Translations under genes and position numbers: made by a program
The notes under the pieces: model-generated
Database searches by the model: none
What the model saw: the letters and a program-made list of their open reading frames with translations, nothing else
Told to the model about the DNA's origin: nothing
Shown: positions 59,077 to 64,000 of the stretch, in pieces
Numbering within the stretch: the first letter of the stretch is position 1
Layout: every line of letters starts with the position of its first letter
From: Bacillota bacterium
GTDB lineage: Bacteria > Bacillota > Clostridia > Lachnospirales > Lachnospiraceae
Assembly: GCA_023436225.1 (NCBI GenBank)
Contig: JAEZKA010000084.1
Coordinates: 1 to 64,000, forward strand
Length of the DNA stretch: 64,000 nt
Reading direction: 5' to 3'

Positions 59077-61056
59077 ATGGAGTTCAGATTAGCATCGGAA
59101 TATACACCGACCGGTGATCAGCCGGAGGCAATCAAAGCCCTTGTTGAGGGATTTCGAAGCGGTAACCAATGTCAGACGCTTCTTGGTGTAACAGGCTCAG
59201 GTAAGACATTTACTATGGCGAATGTGATCCAGCAGATTCAGAAGCCTACCCTGATTATTGCTCACAATAAAACCTTAGCAGCTCAGCTGTATGGTGAGTT
59301 CAAGGAATTCTTTCCGGACAATGCGGTGGAATATTTTGTTAGTTATTATGATTATTATCAGCCGGAGGCTTATGTCCCCTCCACTGATACTTATATAGAG
59401 AAGGATTCCTCAATCAATGAGGAGATAGATAAGCTACGACATTCAGCGACGGCATCACTGACCGAACGTAACGATGTTATCGTAGTAGCCAGCGTATCCT
59501 GTATCTATGGCTTAGGTAGTCCAATTGACTATCAGAACATGGTGATTTCCCTGCGCCCGGGTATGACGAAGGACAGGGATGAGGTTCTCAAGAAGCTGAT
59601 TGAGATACAATACGATCGTAATGATATGGATTTTAAGAGAGGTACCTTCCGGGTACGTGGGGATGTAGTGGAGGTATTCCCGGCTTCTTCTGCAGAGATT
59701 GCGGTTAGAATTGAGTTTTTTGGTGACGAGATTGATCGGATATTGGAGATTGACACTCTTACCGGCGAGATTAAGGGGAGTCTGGAGCACGTTGTTATCT
59801 TTCCTGCTTCTCACTATGTTGTTGAGAAGGACAAGCTGGAGAAGGCTATTAATAATATTGAGGAAGAGCTGGAGGAGCGAATTCGATATTTCAAGAGTGA
59901 GGACAAGCTTCTAGAAGCACAGAGGATCTCTGAACGTACGAATTTTGATATTGAGATGCTGCGTGAGACCGGATTTTGCTCGGGGGTAGAGAATTACTCC
60001 AGACATTTGACCGGATTGGAGCCGGGATCACCGCCACATACTTTGATGGATTATTTTCCTGAGGATTTTATGATTATCATTGACGAGTCTCATATCACAC
60101 TTCCTCAGATAAGGGGTATGTATGCCGGAGACCGGTCGCGTAAGACAACCTTAGTCGAATATGGCTTCCGCCTTCCTTCCGCCTTGGATAATCGTCCTCT
60201 TAATTTTGAGGAATTTGAAAGTAAGATCAGTCAGATTATGTTTGTGTCAGCAACACCCTCCGTTTATGAGGCAGAGCATGAGCTGCTTCGTACGGAGCAG
60301 GTAATTCGACCTACTGGACTATTAGATCCGGAGATATCCGTACGTCCGGTTACCGGGCAGATTGATGATTTGCTTGGAGAGATTAATAAGGAGGTTGCTA
60401 AGAAAAATAAGGTATTGGTAACCACCTTAACAAAGCGTATGGCAGAGGATCTTACCACATACCTTCGAGAAGTGGGCATTCGAATTAAATATTTGCATTC
60501 TGATATTGATACTCTGGAACGCTCCGAGATTATACGGGATATGCGAATGGATGTATTTGATGTACTGGTTGGCATTAACTTGCTTCGAGAGGGTCTCGAT
60601 ATCCCGGAGGTTGGTTTGGTCGCCATTCTGGATGCAGACAAGGAGGGGTTCCTCCGCTCCGAGACTTCCCTAATTCAGACCATTGGACGTGCAGCTCGTA
60701 ATGCAGAAGGTCATGTTATCATGTATGCGGAGCATGAGACGGATTCCATGAAGCGTGCTATTTCGGAGACCAACCGAAGAAGGCAGATACAGCAGGCTTA
60801 TAATGCAGCAAATGGTATTACGCCGACTACGATTGTGAAAAAGGTTCGTGATCTGATCAGCATTTCCAAGAAGGCAGAAAAGAATATTAAGGATATGGAG
60901 AAGGATTTGGAGTCCATGACCCGTCAGGAATTGGAGGAGCTGGTGAAGACAGTGACCCGACAGATGCATACTGCGGCAGCCGAGCTTAACTTTGAATTAG
61001 CGGCTCAGTTAAGAGATAAGATGGTAGATTTAAAAAAGCAGCTTTTGGATTTGTAA
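59077..61056 (+). CDS. uvrB: Excinuclease ABC subunit B
   Basis: The 659-residue helicase-like protein has Walker A LLGVTGSGKTFTMAN, the beta-hairpin region YYDYYQPEAYVPSTDTY, the DEAD-like IIDESHITLP, motif VI QTIGRAARN and the C-terminal UVR domain (AAELNFELAAQLRDKM) that contacts UvrC. It verifies DNA lesions handed over by UvrA. GGAGG precedes the ATG. uvrA follows after 65 bp; a candidate SOS box precedes the pair. Confidence 0.98.
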   Translation: MEFRLASEYTPTGDQPEAIKALVEGFRSGNQCQTLLGVTGSGKTFTMANVIQQIQKPTLIIAHNKTLAAQLYGEFKEFFPDNAVEYFVSYYDYYQPEAYVPSTDTYIEKDSSINEEIDKLRHSATASLTERNDVIVVASVSCIYGLGSPIDYQNMVISLRPGMTKDRDEVLKKLIEIQYDRNDMDFKRGTFRVRGDVVEVFPASSAEIAVRIEFFGDEIDRILEIDTLTGEIKGSLEHVVIFPASHYVVEKDKLEKAINNIEEELEERIRYFKSEDKLLEAQRISERTNFDIEMLRETGFCSGVENYSRHLTGLEPGSPPHTLMDYFPEDFMIIIDESHITLPQIRGMYAGDRSRKTTLVEYGFRLPSALDNRPLNFEEFESKISQIMFVSATPSVYEAEHELLRTEQVIRPTGLLDPEISVRPVTGQIDDLLGEINKEVAKKNKVLVTTLTKRMAEDLTTYLREVGIRIKYLHSDIDTLERSEIIRDMRMDVFDVLVGINLLREGLDIPEVGLVAILDADKEGFLRSETSLIQTIGRAARNAEGHVIMYAEHETDSMKRAISETNRRRQIQQAYNAANGITPTTIVKKVRDLISISKKAEKNIKDMEKDLESMTRQELEELVKTVTRQMHTAAAELNFELAAQLRDKMVDLKKQLLDL

Positions 61057-61121
61057 TTGCAGAAATTAAACTGATAAAGCTATATTAATATACGAGAAAG
61101 AATCGTTAAGCAGGTGATATT

Positions 61122-63959
61122 ATGTCAGAGAAGAAGAACTATATAAGAATCAGAGGAGCAAAAGAGAATAACCTGAAGAATATTGATTTAGAGATACCTA
61201 GAGATCAATTCGTCGTATTAACCGGTTTAAGCGGATCAGGTAAGTCCTCACTAGCCTTTGATACCATTTATGCAGAGGGGCAGAGAAGATATATGGAATC
61301 TCTGTCATCCTATGCAAGACAATTCCTTGGGCAAATGGAGAAGCCAAATGTGGAGAGCATTGAAGGATTACCTCCTGCCATTTCCATTGATCAGAAGTCT
61401 ACCAATCGTAATCCGAGGTCAACGGTAGGAACCGTAACTGAGATATATGATTATTTCCGTCTGCTTTATGCCAGAATCGGAATACCTCACTGTCCTGAAT
61501 GCGGCAAGGAGATTAGAAAGCAGACAGTGGATCAGATGGTAGATGAGATTATAAGTCTGCCACAGGGAACGAAGATACAACTCCTTGCGCCTGTTGTGCG
61601 TGGTCGTAAGGGTGAGCATGTCAAGCTATTCGAACAAGCAAAGCGCAGCGGATATGTAAGAGTCAGAGTAGACGGTAATTTATATGAGCTTACGGAAGAG
61701 ATTAAACTGGAGAAGAATAATAAGCACAATATTGAGATCGTCGTAGACCGTCTGGTAGTTAAGGAGGGAATCGAAAAGCGATTAACTGATTCTATTGAGA
61801 ATGTACTCAATCTGGCTGAGGGGTTATTGTCTGTTGATATTATTGATGGAGAACAGCTTACCTTCAGTCAAAACTTTGCGTGTCCGGATTGCGGTATCAG
61901 CATTGATGAGATAGAGCCCAGAATATTTTCCTTTAATAATCCATTCGGTGCGTGTCCAGAATGCCATGGCATCGGTATCAAGATGGAATTTGCTGAGGAG
62001 CTTTTGATTGGAGATCCTACTAAGAGTATTATAGATGGAGCGATTGCCGCCCCGGGATGGCAATCTGTCACTGATAAGGGAAGCTATACCCGATGTATTA
62101 TGGAAGCACTTGCTAAGGAATATCAATTCGATCTTGCTACTCCTTACAATAAGCTTACCGATGAGGTACGCAATATGTTTATCTACGGTACAGAAGGTAA
62201 GTCAGTTAAGGTACATTATCGCGGACAACGGGGAGTCGGTGTTTATGATGTGGTTTTTGAAGGATTAATTCGTAATGTAGAACGTCGTTACCGTGAGACC
62301 GGTTCCGAATCAGCCAAGCAGGAGTATGAGAGCTTTATGCTTACCACACCCTGCAGTATGTGTAAGGGAAAGCGTCTGAAGAAGGAGGCTCTGGCTGTAA
62401 CGGTAGGAGATAAGAATATTGCAGATGTTACCGAGTACGCCATTCATCAGCTGGCTCATTTTATGGAAAATCTGTCTCTTACCTCGATGCAGCAGAAAAT
62501 CGGAGCAATTGTTCTTAAGGAGATAAAGGCGCGTATTCATTTTCTTATGGATGTTGGTTTGGATTATCTGACTTTGGCGAGAGCGACCGGCACCCTATCC
62601 GGTGGGGAAGCCCAAAGAATTCGTCTGGCTACCCAGATTGGTTCCGGTCTTGTAGGGGTGGCTTATATCCTGGATGAACCTAGTATAGGGCTTCATCAAA
62701 GGGATAATGATAAGCTGCTGAAGACATTAAAGAATTTAAAGGACTTGGGTAATACCCTGATTGTTGTAGAGCATGATGAGGATACGATGTTCGCAGCAGA
62801 TTATATCGTCGATATTGGACCTGGAGCTGGAGAGCACGGTGGAGAGGTTGTTGCAGCCGGTACGGCAGAGGATATCATGAAATCGGAGGAATCAATCACC
62901 GGAGCATACTTAAGCGGACGTTTGACAATTCCGGTACCGAAGAAGAGAAGAAAGCCGACCGGATTTCTTACTATCCGTGGTGCAACTGAGAATAATCTTA
63001 AGAATATTGATGTTGATATCCCTCTGGGGGTCATGACCTGTGTAACTGGAGTATCCGGCTCCGGTAAGAGCTCTCTGGTTACCGAAATTCTCTATAAGAG
63101 ATTAGCCAGAGACTTGAACCGGGCTCGTTGCATACCAGGTAAGCATAAAGAGATGATAGGTATTGACCAGCTTGATAAGGTAATCGATATTGATCAGTCG
63201 CCAATCGGTAGGACGCCGAGGTCTAATCCGGCGACCTATACCGGAGTCTTTGACCAGATCAGAGATTTATTCGCCTCGACCCAGGATGCGAAGATGAGAG
63301 GCTATAGCAAAGGACGCTTCAGCTTTAATGTAAAAGGTGGTCGATGTGAAGCCTGCAGTGGTGATGGTATCATAAAGATTGAGATGAATTTCCTGCCTGA
63401 TATTTATGTACCCTGTGAGGTCTGTGGCGGTAAGAGATATAACCGAGAGACCTTGGATGTTCACTACAAGGGGAAGAACATTCATGATGTATTGAATATG
63501 ACCATCGAAGAGGCGGTACATTTCTTCGAGAATGTACCTTCCATTCGTAGAAAGATTGAGACTTTGAATGACGTAGGCTTATCCTATCTGCGTCTCGGTC
63601 ACCCCTCGACTTCCTTGTCCGGTGGTGAAGCGCAGAGAATCAAGCTAGCTACTGAGTTGAGTAAGCGCAGTACCGGCAAGACAATCTATATTCTGGACGA
63701 GCCTACTACCGGTTTGCATTTTGCAGATGTTCATAAGCTGATTGATATACTGAAACGCTTCTCGGATACGGGTAATACAGTTGTAGTAATCGAGCATAAT
63801 TTGGATGTGATTAAGACAGCGGATTACATCATCGATATCGGACCGGAGGGTGGAGATAAGGGCGGAACCGTAATTGCCAAGGGAACCCCTGAGTCAATCA
63901 TTAAGAATAAGAATTCCTATACAGGTATGTATGTGAAGAAGTACCTGGAGAGCAAATAG
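61122..63959 (+). CDS. uvrA: Excinuclease ABC subunit A
   Basis: The 945-residue protein is full length, with two ABC modules (GLSGSGKSSLAFDT, GVSGSGKSSLVTEI; SGGEAQRIRL, SGGEAQRIKL) and intact zinc ligands (CPECG, CPDCG with CPEC, CEACSGDG with CEVCGG). It is the damage-recognition subunit of nucleotide excision repair. CAGGTGA lies before the ATG. It follows uvrB in an operon. It is the canonical copy, in contrast to the paralogue at 39235. Confidence 0.98.
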   Translation: MSEKKNYIRIRGAKENNLKNIDLEIPRDQFVVLTGLSGSGKSSLAFDTIYAEGQRRYMESLSSYARQFLGQMEKPNVESIEGLPPAISIDQKSTNRNPRSTVGTVTEIYDYFRLLYARIGIPHCPECGKEIRKQTVDQMVDEIISLPQGTKIQLLAPVVRGRKGEHVKLFEQAKRSGYVRVRVDGNLYELTEEIKLEKNNKHNIEIVVDRLVVKEGIEKRLTDSIENVLNLAEGLLSVDIIDGEQLTFSQNFACPDCGISIDEIEPRIFSFNNPFGACPECHGIGIKMEFAEELLIGDPTKSIIDGAIAAPGWQSVTDKGSYTRCIMEALAKEYQFDLATPYNKLTDEVRNMFIYGTEGKSVKVHYRGQRGVGVYDVVFEGLIRNVERRYRETGSESAKQEYESFMLTTPCSMCKGKRLKKEALAVTVGDKNIADVTEYAIHQLAHFMENLSLTSMQQKIGAIVLKEIKARIHFLMDVGLDYLTLARATGTLSGGEAQRIRLATQIGSGLVGVAYILDEPSIGLHQRDNDKLLKTLKNLKDLGNTLIVVEHDEDTMFAADYIVDIGPGAGEHGGEVVAAGTAEDIMKSEESITGAYLSGRLTIPVPKKRRKPTGFLTIRGATENNLKNIDVDIPLGVMTCVTGVSGSGKSSLVTEILYKRLARDLNRARCIPGKHKEMIGIDQLDKVIDIDQSPIGRTPRSNPATYTGVFDQIRDLFASTQDAKMRGYSKGRFSFNVKGGRCEACSGDGIIKIEMNFLPDIYVPCEVCGGKRYNRETLDVHYKGKNIHDVLNMTIEEAVHFFENVPSIRRKIETLNDVGLSYLRLGHPSTSLSGGEAQRIKLATELSKRSTGKTIYILDEPTTGLHFADVHKLIDILKRFSDTGNTVVVIEHNLDVIKTADYIIDIGPEGGDKGGTVIAKGTPESIIKNKNSYTGMYVKKYLESK

Positions 63960-63977
63960 GCTACTAAGGAGGAAAGA

Positions 63978-64000
63978 GTGAAAGAAAATCACTTTCACTC
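63978..64000 (+). CDS. Start of the next gene (cut by window edge)
   Basis: A GTG at 63978 follows AAGGAGG (63966-63972) with 5-nt spacing and opens a frame (MKENHFH). Only seven codons are visible, so the product cannot be named. The 18-bp spacing suggests cotranscription with uvrA. Confidence 0.5.

Overview
The window looks like about 64 kb of chromosome from an anaerobic, low-GC, spore-forming Clostridia member. A Lachnospiraceae / Clostridium cluster XIVa organism of the Lachnoclostridium-Anaerocolumna type fits best. The grounds are AT-rich intergenic DNA, strong AGGAGG ribosome binding sites, frequent TTG/GTG starts, Csp-type subtilases, a GH3 glucosidase, kduI/kduD, a class II galT, an [FeFe]-hydrogenase-like protein and a type I asparaginase. 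The taxon is inferred from gene content only. No phage, insertion sequence, CRISPR array or integrase was seen; the DNA reads as ordinary chromosome with accessory sensory and redox modules.

Layout. 1-0.6 kb: end of the rpmI-rplT ribosomal operon. 0.7-4.2 kb: two tandem Csp-like subtilases of equal length, the second with its catalytic serine replaced by glycine. 4.2-6.5 kb: a DUF1538 membrane protein with an overlapping tandem PII-like regulator. 6.9-11.2 kb: envelope genes (LiaF-like, LiaG-like, D,D-carboxypeptidase, CPBP protease). 11.3-16.7 kb: YbjQ, iron alcohol dehydrogenase, membrane GDPD and CDF metal transporter. 16.9 kb: tRNA-Gln(CTG). 17.6-21.6 kb: two unusual signalling proteins, a hydrogenase-like/methyl-accepting fusion and a RelA/SpoT synthetase fused to six TPRs behind a terminated leader. 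21.7-24 kb: CPBP protease divergent from a MarR regulator with a 30-histidine tail, separated by palindromic operators and an 11-unit 14-bp tandem repeat.

24-34 kb: asparaginase, MFS transporter, GH3 beta-glucosidase with divergent AraC regulator, a small secreted DUF2680 protein downstream of a Fur-box-like site, glycerate 2-kinase and a MATE pump. 34-37 kb: AraC regulator divergent from kduI-kduD (pectin/uronate catabolism). 37-42 kb: a second AraC regulator with effector-binding domain, a nucleotidyltransferase and a divergent UvrA-like ABC protein with altered zinc-finger ligands.

42.6-49.4 kb is the most notable block: ndh2, dmkB-like polyprenyl synthetase, dmkA-like prenyltransferase, a pplA-like two-repeat lipoprotein and an apbE/fmnB flavin transferase. 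This is the core of the flavin-based extracellular electron transfer locus known from Listeria, but no eetA/eetB is seen here. The Ndh2 itself carries an Ala-rich insert with three ApbE-type flavinylation-like motifs between membrane segments, and a near-perfect Rex operator lies in its leader. Together the genes suggest NADH to demethylmenaquinone to covalently flavinylated carriers at the cell surface.

49.5-55.1 kb: Lrp/AsnC and ArsR-type regulators followed by galK-galE-galT, with an intrinsic terminator between galE and galT. 55.4-64 kb: housekeeping genes aroK, msrC, DUF3006, a ComEC-like metallohydrolase, thpR, yaiI, then uvrB-uvrA behind a promoter with a candidate LexA box, and the first codons of another gene at the right edge.
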